A DNA stretch of 64,000 bases from Corynebacterium tuberculostearicum (GCF_016127015.1 NZ_CP065972.1:186001-250000); one strand, 5' to 3'; numbered from the stretch's first letter, positions 1-9,038 are shown. Made by a program: numbers and translations. Notes: generated from the sequence alone by a model not told the origin.

Positions 1-188
1 TCCTGAAGCTGAAGTGGGACGAGGCCATGGGCTGTGCGGCCGGCATGACCACCAACCCTGCAGTCTTTGCCTATATTCGTGATCAAACCGGCACCGAGCT
101 GGCCGGCCGCGGATGGGCCACGGTCTATCCCACCACAATTATCGGCAAGATCATTGCCTCGCAGGTGCTGCTCCTGCTGTTGCTATAG
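1..188 (+). CDS. C-terminal end of a putative AspT/YidE-type transporter (partial)
   Basis: Only the last 61 codons are in the window, in the frame beginning at base 3 and ending at TAG 186-188. The peptide has the pattern GMTTNPAVFAYI, then a polar link, then YPTTIIGKIIASQ and a run of six leucines. This resembles the final repeat of the aspartate:alanine exchanger/YidE-YbjL family, in which a conserved G-T-P-A segment precedes a last membrane helix. The substrate cannot be inferred. The gene is followed by a hairpin terminator, so it is probably not co-transcribed with the next gene. The family call rests on a short stretch and is moderate. Confidence 0.6.
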   Translation, partial: LKLKWDEAMGCAAGMTTNPAVFAYIRDQTGTELAGRGWATVYPTTIIGKIIASQVLLLLLL

Positions 189-213
189 CGGCAATATGTC
201 GCGTTAATTACTC

Positions 214-262
214 ACCCACAGGGTCGCCCGCCTACACTGGCAGGCACTACCCTGTGGGTTTT
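214..262 (+). terminator. Terminator after the transporter gene
   Basis: A perfect 10-base inverted repeat (ACCCACAGGG at 214-223, CCCTGTGGGT at 250-259) encloses a loop that can form a smaller GCCT/AGGC stem. It is followed by a short T-rich run. It lies 25 bases after the stop codon of the upstream gene. Confidence 0.65.
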
Positions 263-352
263 GTGTTGCGGTTAACCAGGTAGCATCGATTGCCAGAATT
301 ACCGCCGCCCGCCTGAAACTTAAACATCTTTTCAAGGAGCCATACTCACCCC

Positions 353-862
353 ATGACTAAATTCGCTCGCAACCTCACCGCCGCCATCATCGCCATCTTT
401 ATCGTTGTCATGATGGTTCTTCTTGCCTCCGCCACCCTGCGCGAGGATGACCACTTGGAGGGAAACCTCGCCTCCACGCTGGACAAGGCACCAAATAACT
501 TGGAGTTTATGACCCTCATGCCCACCGATGTTTATGGTGAGGAATACCCCGCCATCGGTTTCATCTGCCCGGGCATGCGCGAGGACAAGGTCAAGGAAGC
601 ACAGATCGACACCGAGAACATCACCTTTGAAGATGGTGCGGTGCCTGAAGGCAAGAGCTACGCAGTAGCTATTTCCCAGAGCGCTAAGCCCTTCATCGAA
701 GAGCTGGATCCGGAAAAGGTCGAGGTGTGCGAGATGATTGACATGCAGGTCAAGGCCATGGAGCAGCAGGGCCAGAGCCTTGATGGCGGCGTGCCCATGA
801 TCCAGGGCACCCAGCCGCTGGGCTTCCAGCGCGAGGATGGCACCTGGAAGATGGTCGCCTAA
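353..862 (+). CDS. Membrane-anchored hypothetical protein upstream of tsaB
   Basis: This 169-residue protein has one hydrophobic segment at about residues 8-26, preceded by Lys and Arg, so it is a signal anchor or uncleaved signal peptide with the rest outside the membrane. The exported part is acidic and contains two cysteines (in the FICPG and VEVCEM segments) that could form a disulfide. AAGGAG lies 13 bases upstream of the ATG. Its stop overlaps the tsaB start (TAATG), so it is translationally linked to the tsaB-rimI-tsaD operon. I do not recognise a named family, and the link to tRNA modification may only be positional. Confidence 0.75.
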   Translation: MTKFARNLTAAIIAIFIVVMMVLLASATLREDDHLEGNLASTLDKAPNNLEFMTLMPTDVYGEEYPAIGFICPGMREDKVKEAQIDTENITFEDGAVPEGKSYAVAISQSAKPFIEELDPEKVEVCEMIDMQVKAMEQQGQSLDGGVPMIQGTQPLGFQREDGTWKMVA

Positions 863-1569
863 TGCGCGTCCTCGCGATCGATACGGCTACCACCGCCCTG
901 GTTACCGGGGTAGTGGATACCGCAACTGGGCAGAGCACCGAGCGCGTGTTGGAGGATACCCGCGCGCATAATGAGCTGCTCATTCCTACCATCACTGAGG
1001 TCCTCGCAGAGGCAGGCATGGAGTATTCCGACCTCGAAGCGGTGGTCACCGGCGTGGGCCCGGGTCCATTTACCGGGTTGCGCGTGGGTATGGCGACTGC
1101 CTCCGCGCTTGCCGACGCCCTTTCTATCCCCCTCCACGGCATCTGCACGCACGATGCCATCGCGGCCGCCGCCGAGCTACACCTAGATCCTGCCGCCGCG
1201 GCCGACGAGGCGACCGCCTTGGTGGCCACCGACGCCCGCCGCAAAGAGATCTACTGGGCCACTTACCGCGCCACCGACTCCGGTGTGCAGCGCATTTCTG
1301 GCCCCGCGGTGACGAAACCGGCCGAACTCAAGGTGGAACTTGCCTCCACCGCGCAGGTCATTATTCCTGATCGCCTTGCTGAGCAGCTCCCCGAGAAGCT
1401 CGCCGCCCTGCCGCACCGCGCGGCCCATCCAACCGCAGCGGCCCTCGTTGCCACGGCCGACCTAGAGGCAGAACCGGCGCCCGTCGTGCCGCTGTACCTA
1501 CGCCGCCCAGATGCGGTCCCGCCAAAGCAGCAGCAGCTTTCTGCAGCCATCCCCAAGGTCGAACTGTGA
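862..1569 (+). CDS. tsaB: tRNA threonylcarbamoyladenosine biosynthesis protein TsaB
   Basis: TsaB is the non-catalytic ASKHA-fold partner of TsaD in making t6A37 of ANN-decoding tRNAs. The sequence opens with LAIDTAT, the phosphate-1 loop of the fold, and has the family motif GVGPGPFTGLRVG at residues 64-76. At 235 residues it is the usual length. It overlaps rimI by four bases and shares one base with the preceding gene. The order tsaB-rimI-tsaD is typical of actinobacteria. One copy of the dispersed CTTGCCGACG motif lies at 1108-1117 and encodes the LAD of residues 83-85. Confidence 0.93.
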   Translation: MRVLAIDTATTALVTGVVDTATGQSTERVLEDTRAHNELLIPTITEVLAEAGMEYSDLEAVVTGVGPGPFTGLRVGMATASALADALSIPLHGICTHDAIAAAAELHLDPAAAADEATALVATDARRKEIYWATYRATDSGVQRISGPAVTKPAELKVELASTAQVIIPDRLAEQLPEKLAALPHRAAHPTAAALVATADLEAEPAPVVPLYLRRPDAVPPKQQQLSAAIPKVEL

Positions 1570-2066
1570 AGCTCCGCGAGCTAACCCCGGCCGATGCACC
1601 TCGGTGCGCCGCGCTGGAAGAGGTCCTTTTCCCCGGAGAGACACCCTGGTCCAGCCGGATTTTCCGGGAAGAAATGGCCCAGCCCTTCAACTTCTATTTC
1701 GGGGTGGAAGGTGCGATCGAGGAACCGGAACCCTTGGAACTCCTAGGCTATGCGGGCATCGGCATGATGGGGCCGGCCGCGGACCCGGAGTTTGAAATCC
1801 ACACCATCGGCGTCGATCCCGCCGCGCAGCGCCGCGGCATCGCGCGGATGATGATGGACAATATCTGCCATATCGCGGATCTCAAGGATGCCCCGGTCTT
1901 CCTCGAGGTTCGTGTGGGCAACGATCCTGCTATTGGCCTGTATGAGCGCTACGGCTTTGCCAAGCAGGGGATTCGCAAGAACTATTACCAACCCTCCGGG
2001 GCGGATGCGCACGTGATGGTGCGCCCGCGCCAGTCCGAGCGCCTAGAAGATAGCCAAGAAGATTAA
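1566..2066 (+). CDS. rimI: Ribosomal-protein-alanine acetyltransferase RimI (GNAT family)
   Basis: This is a GNAT N-acetyltransferase expected to acetylate N-terminal Ala/Ser of proteins such as ribosomal S18. The acetyl-CoA loop Q-R-R-G-I-A is at residues 88-93, preceded by the strand HTIGVDP. The C-terminal ND(P)A..LYERYGF signature is near residues 119-131. Translation starts at GTG in a GTGA overlap with the tsaB stop, which indicates coupling. At 166 residues it is normal in length. The acidic tail (ERLEDSQED) is not part of the fold. The RimI assignment rests on sequence plus its position between tsaB and tsaD. Confidence 0.88.
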   Translation: MKLRELTPADAPRCAALEEVLFPGETPWSSRIFREEMAQPFNFYFGVEGAIEEPEPLELLGYAGIGMMGPAADPEFEIHTIGVDPAAQRRGIARMMMDNICHIADLKDAPVFLEVRVGNDPAIGLYERYGFAKQGIRKNYYQPSGADAHVMVRPRQSERLEDSQED

Positions 2067-2075
2067 GGAGCAGTC

Positions 2076-3119
2076 ATGAAGATCATGGGCATCGAGTCCT
2101 CCTGCGATGAAACCGGCGTGGGTATCGTCGAGCTGCGCGAGGACGGCCACATGGACATCATCGCAAACGCCGTTGCCTCCTCTATGGAGCAGCATGCGCG
2201 CTTCGGTGGCGTCGTCCCGGAGATCGCCTCCCGTGCCCACCTTGAGGCCATGCCGCAGGTGATGCAGGCGGCGCTGGATGAGGCGGGCATCGCTAAGCCA
2301 GATGCCATCGCAGCCACCGTAGGGCCCGGCCTGGCCGGTGCTTTGCTGGTGGGTGCCTCGGCCGCCAAGGCCTATGCCGCGGCTTGGGGCGTGCCTTTCT
2401 ACGGCGTTAACCACCTCGGCGGCCACGTTGCCGTGGCCAACTTGGAAGGCGAAGAGCTGCCGCACTCGGTGGCCCTCTTGGTCTCGGGCGGGCATACGCA
2501 GCTGTTGGAGGTTGAGGCCGTCGGCAAGCCCATGCGCGAGCTGGGTTCTACGCTTGACGACGCCGCCGGTGAAGCCTACGACAAAGTCTCCCGCCTCCTC
2601 GGCCTGGGCTACCCGGGCGGCCCGGTGATTGATAAGCTCGCCGCCCGCGGCGAAGCCACCATCGATTTCCCGCGCGGCATGTCCCGCGCCGAGGATCTGC
2701 GCGGCCCACACCGCCACGACTTTTCCTTCTCCGGACTCAAGACCTCCGTGGCCCGCTACGTGGAGCGCGCCGAAAAGGCAGGGGAGACCATCAGCGTGGA
2801 AGATGTCTGCGCCAGCTTCCAAGAAGCCGTGGCCGATGTCCTGACCGCCAAGGCCGTGCGTGCCTGCGAGGACACCGGCGCCCGGGTGCTGCTACTGGGA
2901 GGCGGCGTGGCCGCTAATTCTCGACTGCGCGAGTTGGCCGCCGAGCGCTGCGCCGCCGCCGGGGTGGAACTGCGAGTGCCGCGCTTTTCCCTGTGCACCG
3001 ATAACGGCGTGATGATCGCCGCTATCGGCGCGCAACTCATCCACGAAGGCGCCCAGCCCTCTGGCCTCGGCGTAGGCACCGATACCCAGCTGGACGTGGA
3101 AGAGCCGCAGTTAACCTAA
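2076..3119 (+). CDS. tsaD: tRNA N6-adenosine threonylcarbamoyltransferase TsaD
   Basis: TsaD transfers threonylcarbamoyl from TC-AMP to A37 of tRNA. The protein (347 residues) has the start [10 protein letters not shown], the metal-binding HLGGH at residues 113-117, [10 protein letters not shown], and the C-terminal [12 protein letters not shown] loop with an [12 protein letters not shown] metal/ATP segment. All are diagnostic of the Kae1/Qri7/YgjD family. An AAGGAG-type ribosome site lies just upstream, after a 9-base gap from rimI. It is the last gene of the operon. Confidence 0.96.
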   Translation: MKIMGIESSCDETGVGIVELREDGHMDIIANAVASSMEQHARFGGVVPEIASRAHLEAMPQVMQAALDEAGIAKPDAIAATVGPGLAGALLVGASAAKAYAAAWGVPFYGVNHLGGHVAVANLEGEELPHSVALLVSGGHTQLLEVEAVGKPMRELGSTLDDAAGEAYDKVSRLLGLGYPGGPVIDKLAARGEATIDFPRGMSRAEDLRGPHRHDFSFSGLKTSVARYVERAEKAGETISVEDVCASFQEAVADVLTAKAVRACEDTGARVLLLGGGVAANSRLRELAAERCAAAGVELRVPRFSLCTDNGVMIAAIGAQLIHEGAQPSGLGVGTDTQLDVEEPQLT

Positions 3120-3210
3120 AGTTCTTCTCGCTCGCGCTGCAGGCGGGGCAGGGGGCCGGTACTCTAAACAACGTTCATGCCCTCTTGGCTTTCTGAAGGA
3201 GCTTTCTCTC

Positions 3211-3639
3211 ATGACCGTCGGTTTCCTTGTCAACCCTGATCTCACCCGCCGCAAGCTCGAGTTCGAGCTGGAGCACGCCAACCAGTTCCTTGGCGGCACC
3301 ACCGAGGACCGCGTCTCCGTTGTTTTCCAGGAAGACGGCACCACCTACGCCGCGCTCTACAATCCCGAAGCCAAGGCCGAAGGCGCCGAGCCGAACCCGG
3401 TAGCCTCCCTGGCGCGCAACGCGGCTGCTACCGGCAATGCCGCCTTCCTGCAGGACCCCATCCGCTCCATCTGCGGTCCCGTCATTTTCGTTGACGCCGA
3501 GGGCGAAGACACCACCATCGATGCCGTTATCGAGTCTGTGGAGCAGGGTATTCGCGCAGTGAAGAACTACCGCGAAGATAACCCGGAGGAATACACCCTG
3601 TGGCGCGCGGCCGTTATCAACTCCGATAAGAGTCTCTAA
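3211..3639 (+). CDS. Conserved hypothetical protein, 142 residues
   Basis: A soluble 142-residue acidic protein with no signal peptide, membrane segment or cysteine pair. It starts at ATG 3211 with GAAGGAGC eight to fifteen bases upstream. Codon use is like its neighbours, and it sits in its own unit between tsaD and a secreted phosphatase. A possible -10, TACTCT, lies at about 3160 ahead of the ribosome site. I do not recognise the family. The sequence looks like a compact alpha/beta protein (VSVVFQEDG, GPVIFVDAEG strands), and nothing identifies a catalytic site. Confidence 0.7.
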   Translation: MTVGFLVNPDLTRRKLEFELEHANQFLGGTTEDRVSVVFQEDGTTYAALYNPEAKAEGAEPNPVASLARNAAATGNAAFLQDPIRSICGPVIFVDAEGEDTTIDAVIESVEQGIRAVKNYREDNPEEYTLWRAAVINSDKSL

Positions 3640-3761
3640 ACCCCAGCCCCTCACAGGTAGGGTTCAAGCGCTTTTCGCGCGCCCGTAATACGGTGTTCAC
3701 ATTCTTATGGTGTTCTAGGGAGCCGTACCGCTTCTTCTAAGACTCAAAAGGTGAAAACTGT

Positions 3762-5216
3762 ATGCTCCGTTCATCGCGCTTCGTCGCCTCCTTCGCCACC
3801 GCCCTCGCCGTGGGTAGTGCCGCCGCCATCGTGCCCGCCGCTCCGGCACTGGCTGCTGATGCGCCCATCTACCGCACCATCCTGCAGCCGGGCGAGGATG
3901 AATCACAGGTCATGGTTACCTGGCGCACGAAGTCCAAGGCAGACGAGGTCCTCGAGGTTACCGGCCCAGAAGGCACCAAGACCTTCCGCGCCGACGAGCG
4001 CGATTACGGCGCCCTGCTGTACAAGTCCCAGTTCGCCACCGCTACCGACCTGCAGCCGGATACGGAGTACTCTTACCGCGTTGGCTCCGAGGAAGGTGGC
4101 TGGTCCGAGCCAGAGACCTTCAACACCGGTTCCAATGGCGATGACTGGTCCTTCCTTACCGTCGCTGATCCACAGATCGGCGTAGATCTCAAGGTGGATG
4201 ACCAAGCCGAACAGTGGCGCAAGACTATCGGCCACGCGGCTTCCCATGTGCCGAATGCCAGCATGATCTGGTCCCTGGGCGACCAGGTTGAGGGCTGGGG
4301 CGCGCAGGTGCCGCAGTACGATGCGTACTTCTCCGCCCCGGAGATTCGCCACATCCCTACCAATACGGTCCCGGGCAACCACGAGACCTATAACCTCACC
4401 ATGAAGCACCATGATGAGCACTTCTCCAACCCGCACCAGGCGGACGATATCCGCGACCACTACTTCGAGCGCAATAACGTGCTCTTCATCGGTTTGGACT
4501 CCAATGCTTCCTCCGACGCCGATATCGCCCGCCACGAGCAGTTCTTGCGCGAGGCCATCGAATCCCGTGGCGCGGATAATGACTGGATCGTCGTTGGCAT
4601 GCACCACGGCCCATACTCCCAGGGCACCCATTATTTTGATAAGGACGTCACCAACCTGCGCGAGAAGCTCACCTCGGTACTCTCCGAGCTCAACGTCGAT
4701 GCCGTGCTCTCTGGCCACGACCACATCTACACCCGCAGCCACCTGATGAAGAACAATAAGCCGGTCCTGCCGGAAGAAAAGCCGCAGCGCGGCGATGTTC
4801 TCGAGCCCAAGGACGGCGAGGCGCTGTACCTGACCACCACCACCGCAGGTGGCGGCAAGTATTACGACTTCACCGATGTCAATAATAAGAAGCACAAGGG
4901 CGCGCGCATGGAGACCATCGATCCGAAGCTTGCTCACGCGTCCACCGCCATGTGGCGCCAGGACTACACCGAGGACTACATGCGCGTGGATGTCTCCGAT
5001 GACACGCTCACCTTCACCACCTTCAACGAAGCCGATAACACGCTGGTGGATAAGGTTTCGCTCAAGAAGAAGGACCGCGGCGCTGCGCCTGCCGACGACG
5101 CCACCGACCCCGCCGATTCCACCGAGCCGGATACCCCAGAGGCGCCCACGGATCCGGAAGGTAGCAGCTCCCTGAGCTCCAGCGATATTTTCGGTGGGCT
5201 CAGCTCGCAGAAGTAA
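3762..5216 (+). CDS. Secreted metallophosphoesterase with fibronectin-like N-terminal domain
   Basis: A 484-residue exported phosphatase. Residues 1-32 form a Sec signal peptide ending ALAADAP. A purple-acid-phosphatase-type N-terminal beta domain (about 35-125) follows, then a calcineurin-like metallophosphoesterase domain. The metal-binding motifs are present in order: ADPQ (135-138), GDQ (173-175), GNHE (205-208), GMHHGPYS near residue 280 and GHDHIY near 320. The Asp-rich/Pro-rich C-terminal tail (after about 445) has no sorting signal, so the protein is probably released or loosely wall-associated. Likely role: extracellular phosphate ester hydrolysis. AAGGTG precedes the start. Confidence 0.88.
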   Translation: MLRSSRFVASFATALAVGSAAAIVPAAPALAADAPIYRTILQPGEDESQVMVTWRTKSKADEVLEVTGPEGTKTFRADERDYGALLYKSQFATATDLQPDTEYSYRVGSEEGGWSEPETFNTGSNGDDWSFLTVADPQIGVDLKVDDQAEQWRKTIGHAASHVPNASMIWSLGDQVEGWGAQVPQYDAYFSAPEIRHIPTNTVPGNHETYNLTMKHHDEHFSNPHQADDIRDHYFERNNVLFIGLDSNASSDADIARHEQFLREAIESRGADNDWIVVGMHHGPYSQGTHYFDKDVTNLREKLTSVLSELNVDAVLSGHDHIYTRSHLMKNNKPVLPEEKPQRGDVLEPKDGEALYLTTTTAGGGKYYDFTDVNNKKHKGARMETIDPKLAHASTAMWRQDYTEDYMRVDVSDDTLTFTTFNEADNTLVDKVSLKKKDRGAAPADDATDPADSTEPDTPEAPTDPEGSSSLSSSDIFGGLSSQK

Positions 5217-5234
5217 TTAGCGTCGGCCCACTGG

Positions 5235-5870
5235 CTAGCGCTCGGTATGGCGCAGCCACGTCAATACGGCCTTGACCCGCCGGTTGGAGTCCTCGGGCCG
5301 AAAGCCGAGCTTCATAAACACATTGGAGACATGCTTGCTTACCGCTCCGGCGGTAAGAACAAGCGTGTCTTCAATTTCTTTATTGCTCAATCCTTGGGCC
5401 ATAAGCCCCAGTACCTCCCGCTCGCGGGCGGTGAGCTGGGCTAAACCAGTACGCCGCGCTGACAGCAGTGCAGTGACCACCTCGGGGTCCACCACGGTGC
5501 CGCCGCGCGCGACCTCGTCTAACGTGCGCACGAATTCTTCCACAGCAGAAACACGCTCCTTGAGCAGGTATCCAAAGCCGCCGTGCTCCAAGAGCTGGTC
5601 GAGATAGCTTGCCGCTACGTATTGGCTGAGCACCACCACCGGCTGGGTGGGATTGGCCGCTCGCAGGTCATGCACGGCGCGCAGGCCGTCGTCGGTCATG
5701 GTCGGTGGCATGCGCACATCGGTGATAATCAGGTCAAAATCTTCCTGCCCGGCAATAGCGCGCAGTTCTTCGGCATCCGTGGCCGCCGTAACGCTATGCC
5801 CCAGAGCGCTAAGTAGCTGCTCGAGCCCCGCGCGCAGCAGCGCGGAATCTTCCGCCAGTAGTAGTTTCAT
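5235..5870 (-). CDS. LuxR-family response regulator
   Basis: A NarL/FixJ-type response regulator of 211 residues. The receiver domain has the acidic pair E7-D8, the phospho-acceptor Asp at residue 51 (IITDVRMPP) and the conserved Lys in LLKERV. The C-terminal LuxR helix-turn-helix (LTAREREVLGLMAQGLSNKEI, then AGAVSKHVSNVFMKLG) binds DNA. It overlaps its kinase by four bases (ATGA). Divergence from an ABC exporter suggests that it controls the exporter, probably through the palindrome at 7059-7074. Confidence 0.92.
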   Translation of the reverse strand: MKLLLAEDSALLRAGLEQLLSALGHSVTAATDAEELRAIAGQEDFDLIITDVRMPPTMTDDGLRAVHDLRAANPTQPVVVLSQYVAASYLDQLLEHGGFGYLLKERVSAVEEFVRTLDEVARGGTVVDPEVVTALLSARRTGLAQLTAREREVLGLMAQGLSNKEIEDTLVLTAGAVSKHVSNVFMKLGFRPEDSNRRVKAVLTWLRHTER

Positions 5871-7021
5871 TCCGCCTCCTTCAGCGGCAATTCGACCTGC
5901 AGCCGGCCACCGCGTTCACCCGCAGTCGCGTCATGAGCCGCGCCAAAGTTTACCGTGCCGCCCAGTGCGGCGGCGCGCTCGCGCAGCCCGGCGAGACCGG
6001 TGCCCGTCTCAGCTGGCTCCTTGGCCGTGGGGCCGAGGTCATCTCCGGGGCCGGAGCCGGGGCTGGGGTTAGGTCCGGTGCCATTATCAACGATGCCCAG
6101 GCGCAGCGTGTCCCCAAAAGCAACCGTTACCGTTGCCTCGGTGGCCGCGCCATGCTTGGAAGCGTTGGTAAGCGCCTCGGCTACCGCGTGGTAAGCCAGC
6201 AGGGCAGTGGTCTCATCCACCGAGCGCTCGATGCCTTCGACGTGTAGTTCGGTCTCCAGCCCGGAGTGGGCGAGGAGTTCGTCGAGGGCGGGGATTAATC
6301 CGGCGTCGAAAAGCACCTGCGGGGCAATGCCACGCACCGTCGCCCGCAGGGAGGCCAAGGCCAACGAAGCATTATGCTCCGCATCGGCCAAGGCCGATTG
6401 CGCCTCAGGAGGGGCTTGCAATTTTGCCGCAGCCAAATTGAGCTTGAGCGCGGTGAGATACTGCTGTGGGCCATCGTGCAGTTCGCGCTCGATGCGGCGG
6501 CGCTCGCCGGAGAAGGCATCGATAAGCGTGGCACGCGAGGCCGCCAACTCCTCGGCAGAGGGGCTCAATGCCAGCCGAGTCAGCGAGGTTGACGCCAAGA
6601 CCAACAGGCGGTTGAGCCCCACCAATAAAGCCACCAGCAACGAAGCGGTCAGCCAGCAGGTGAAGAAAATGAGCGGCCGGTTGGTGGTAGACCACTCGCC
6701 AAAGGAGAATTCGGTCTTTGGCACGAATGGCGCAATTACCAGCACGCCCGCCGTAAACCCCAAGGCAGTCCACGCGGCAAAGCAGGCAGCTGAAAGCAAT
6801 AGCTGCACAATAAGGTGATAAAACTGCTGCCAATCAAACCATCGGCCCGCACGCCGGGGTGGGATCTCCACGCCCATCCACTGCGCACCCAACCGGCCGA
6901 CAAATTCCGCGGCGCGTCCCACCAACGGAATCCACGGCAGCATCAGCACCGAAACCACCAACGCCGGGATAAATAGCGCGCCGAGGACGAGGCTCCACGC
7001 GCAGGCTTTGAGGGTTCGCAT
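5867..7021 (-). CDS. Two-component sensor histidine kinase (HisKA_3 type)
   Basis: The kinase partner of the response regulator. From the ATG at 7021 the protein has 384 residues: three or four membrane segments (about 10-30, 72-97, 117-140), a HisKA_3 dimerisation/phosphoacceptor segment with ELHDGPQQ (His182), and an HATPase domain with the N box (AEALTNASKHG), DNGTGPN and GTGLAGLRERAAALGG. The reading frame is open to 7159, but that start would overlap the divergent ABC gene and translate through the palindromic operator, so I prefer 7021. Few extracellular residues are present, as in intramembrane-sensing kinases next to ABC exporters. Confidence 0.87.
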   Translation of the reverse strand: MRTLKACAWSLVLGALFIPALVVSVLMLPWIPLVGRAAEFVGRLGAQWMGVEIPPRRAGRWFDWQQFYHLIVQLLLSAACFAAWTALGFTAGVLVIAPFVPKTEFSFGEWSTTNRPLIFFTCWLTASLLVALLVGLNRLLVLASTSLTRLALSPSAEELAASRATLIDAFSGERRRIERELHDGPQQYLTALKLNLAAAKLQAPPEAQSALADAEHNASLALASLRATVRGIAPQVLFDAGLIPALDELLAHSGLETELHVEGIERSVDETTALLAYHAVAEALTNASKHGAATEATVTVAFGDTLRLGIVDNGTGPNPSPGSGPGDDLGPTAKEPAETGTGLAGLRERAAALGGTVNFGAAHDATAGERGGRLQVELPLKEAE

Positions 7022-7058
7022 AACCCATGAGCCTAGCCGTCTTAGCCAGGGTGAGGCA

Positions 7059-7074
7059 GTAGAGCTAGCTCTAC
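7059..7074. promoter_or_regulatory. Perfect 16-base palindrome between the kinase and ABC exporter genes
   Basis: GTAGAGCTAGCTCTAC is an exact palindrome in the short divergent region. Its size and position suit a dimeric LuxR-type regulator, so the adjacent response regulator is the obvious candidate. Binding itself is an inference. Confidence 0.55.
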
Positions 7075-7133
7075 CATTTTCCGGGTAGCCCGCCCCATGT
7101 CTTTCTTCTGCGCGGCCGAGTGGAATCAAAGGC

Positions 7134-7739
7134 ATGTTAAAAGCAGACAACCTCAGCAAGCGCTACGGCCGCCACACCGTGCTCAATCGCGTCACTGTGT
7201 CCATCGCCCCAGGCGAATTCGTCGCCATCATGGGGCCTTCCGGCAGCGGTAAAACCACGCTGCTGAACCTGTTATCCGGGCTAGATAAGCCCACCTCCGG
7301 CCGAGTCAACGCGCCGGGGCGCACGCAGCGGGCATTTGTATTCCAGGACTATAACCTCCTGGAATCCCTCAATGCCAAGCGCAATGCCACCTTGACCGCG
7401 CGCTTTTCCGGCCGGCGCCCTACACGCGGCCAGGTGGCAGAGGTCTTTGATTCGCTTGGCCTTGCTGGCTTAGAGCGCCGCCTGCCCGTGCAGCTTTCCG
7501 GCGGGCAGCAGCAACGCGTGGCCGTCGCCCGGGCACTGCTGGCCCAGGCGCCCTATATATTCGCGGACGAGCCTACGGGCGCGCTTGACGACGCCACCGC
7601 ATCCACCGTCCTTTCCCACCTGCGCGCCGCCGCCCGCGATGGCGCCAGCGTGGTCATGGTGACTCACTCGCACCTCGCCGCCGAAGCAGCCGACCGGATC
7701 ATTTCCTTAGAGGAGGTGGCCCATGCTGGTGTGGCTTAA
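7134..7739 (+). CDS. ABC transporter ATP-binding protein (exporter type)
   Basis: A 201-residue ATPase of the MacB/LolD-like class. Walker A GPSGSGKTT is at residues 34-42, the Q loop at VFQDYNLLE (69-77), the signature LSGGQQQR at 121-128, Walker B YIFADEPT at 141-148, and the switch His in VTHSH. It is shorter than most relatives (about 220-250), with a compact linker after Walker A. AAAGG lies very close to the ATG. It overlaps the permease by 17 bases and is divergent from the two-component system, the usual arrangement for antimicrobial-sensing exporters. Confidence 0.92.
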   Translation: MLKADNLSKRYGRHTVLNRVTVSIAPGEFVAIMGPSGSGKTTLLNLLSGLDKPTSGRVNAPGRTQRAFVFQDYNLLESLNAKRNATLTARFSGRRPTRGQVAEVFDSLGLAGLERRLPVQLSGGQQQRVAVARALLAQAPYIFADEPTGALDDATASTVLSHLRAAARDGASVVMVTHSHLAAEAADRIISLEEVAHAGVA

Positions 7740-8964
7740 GGACTTACAGTCCAATTGGTTATCGTGGCTGGCCGTGGCGCTGACACTGGTGGTGTCTTCC
7801 GCCTCGTGCACCCTGGCGCTGGCCATGCTGGTGGCTTCCTCCGGAACCGAAGGAGACCCCGCCGGCCCGGTGGGTGGCACGGTGCTCGGCATGGCCCTGT
7901 GCGTGGTGGTATTGGTGACGCTATCGCAGATGCGCCTTATCATCGCCGAGCGCGAGCCGGTCTACCGCTCCTGGCGCATGGTGGGCATGCCCGGGTGGAT
8001 GATTATTGCCTTCATTCTGGGACAAGTCGCAGTGGTCAGCGCGGCCGCCGGGCTGCTCGGCGTGCTGCCGGCCCGCCCGCTCCTTGCCCCATGCGTGCGC
8101 GCCCTGCGCAGCGATGGCATCCCCATGCCAGACATTGCCATCACCGGCCAGGTCGTTGTCATTGCGGTAGCCGTCTGCACGTCCGCGGCGCTAGTCGGTA
8201 CGTTGCCTCCGCTGCGCCGGGTATTCCGGCCGCGCGGCGCCGCGCGCCCGGCCTGGCTTCTGGTGAAATTCCTGCTTGCGGCCGCGGCCATTGGCGGCAC
8301 GGTCTACGGGTGCCTGCACATCGAGGACCCCGGCGACCTCCTTTCGGCCGAGATGGGCCTTGTCATACTCGTCGCGCTCTTTTTGCCCTGGCTTATGCCT
8401 GCCCTGGATCAATGGACCCGCGCGGCCGGCATCGCTGGGGCTAATGTGCGCGTGCGCCGGCACTTTTCCACCCCACACATCGTGCCGTGGGTGCTCATCG
8501 GCGGCTTTATTGTCGCCGTCGGCTCGGGCCTGCGCTTTGCAAACGACGCAGGCGCCGGCGGCACCTTGTCCTCGTGGCAGGTCTTCGTCGCCCTTTTAGG
8601 TCCGGTCTTTGCACCCAGCATCGTAGGCGCTGTGCTCACCTCGCTGCTGATGCGCGGGCGCATCGCCTCCGATATCCGCGGCCTCACCCTGGCTGGCGCC
8701 ACCCCCTCGGCCTGGGCGCGCGTGCAAGTGGGAGAGGCGGTCTGCCTTACCCTTACTGCGGCCGGCGTGGTCTGGGCGCTGTGCTTGGCGACGCTCCTCC
8801 CACTCCACCACCTGCTCACCCCACAGGCTTCCTTCGGTCGAACGCTGGTGGAGGAGCTGTGGTGGTCGGCCTTCGCCGTGATTTTTGGTGCTATGTTTAT
8901 CGCCCTGGGCGTCGTCAAGCTGGCGCTGGCCGGCTTTGTACGCGCCGGGCAACGAGAGCGCTGA
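7723..8964 (+). CDS. ABC transporter permease (FtsX-like)
   Basis: A 413-residue membrane protein with about eight hydrophobic segments. Two sets of FtsX-like helices contain the characteristic REPVYRSWRMVGMP loop (near residues 77-90) and its second version DIRGLTLAGATPSAWARVQ near 310-330. It is the membrane partner of the preceding ATPase. The long N-terminal hydrophobic segment begins right after the start. The transported compound is unknown; peptide antibiotics or membrane-active compounds are typical for this architecture next to a HisKA_3 kinase. Confidence 0.85.
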   Translation: MLVWLKDLQSNWLSWLAVALTLVVSSASCTLALAMLVASSGTEGDPAGPVGGTVLGMALCVVVLVTLSQMRLIIAEREPVYRSWRMVGMPGWMIIAFILGQVAVVSAAAGLLGVLPARPLLAPCVRALRSDGIPMPDIAITGQVVVIAVAVCTSAALVGTLPPLRRVFRPRGAARPAWLLVKFLLAAAAIGGTVYGCLHIEDPGDLLSAEMGLVILVALFLPWLMPALDQWTRAAGIAGANVRVRRHFSTPHIVPWVLIGGFIVAVGSGLRFANDAGAGGTLSSWQVFVALLGPVFAPSIVGAVLTSLLMRGRIASDIRGLTLAGATPSAWARVQVGEAVCLTLTAAGVVWALCLATLLPLHHLLTPQASFGRTLVEELWWSAFAVIFGAMFIALGVVKLALAGFVRAGQRER

Positions 8965-9011
8965 AGGGATCGCTGAGGGCGTAGGAATGTGGGCCGGGTC
9001 ATTGTTGAGGG

Positions 9012-9038
9012 TTAGCAGTCACGAGGGTAGAGTGCTAA
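9012..9038 (+). promoter_or_regulatory. CIRCE operator (HrcA site) upstream of groES
   Basis: TTAGCAGTC, nine spacer bases, then GAGTGCTAA. This is the CIRCE inverted repeat with a single mismatch in the left arm (G instead of C at its seventh base). It lies 112 bases before groES and would be bound by HrcA to repress the chaperonin operon at normal temperature. Confidence 0.9.

Noticed and set aside
3903..4937. A 344-codon minus-strand frame inside the phosphoesterase gene
   Set aside because: It is antisense to a gene with a signal peptide and full set of metallophosphoesterase motifs, and has no recognisable domain.
7022..7159. Longer start for the sensor kinase
   Set aside because: It would overlap the divergent ABC gene and translate the 16-base palindrome. 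The ATG at 7021 begins directly before the first membrane helix.
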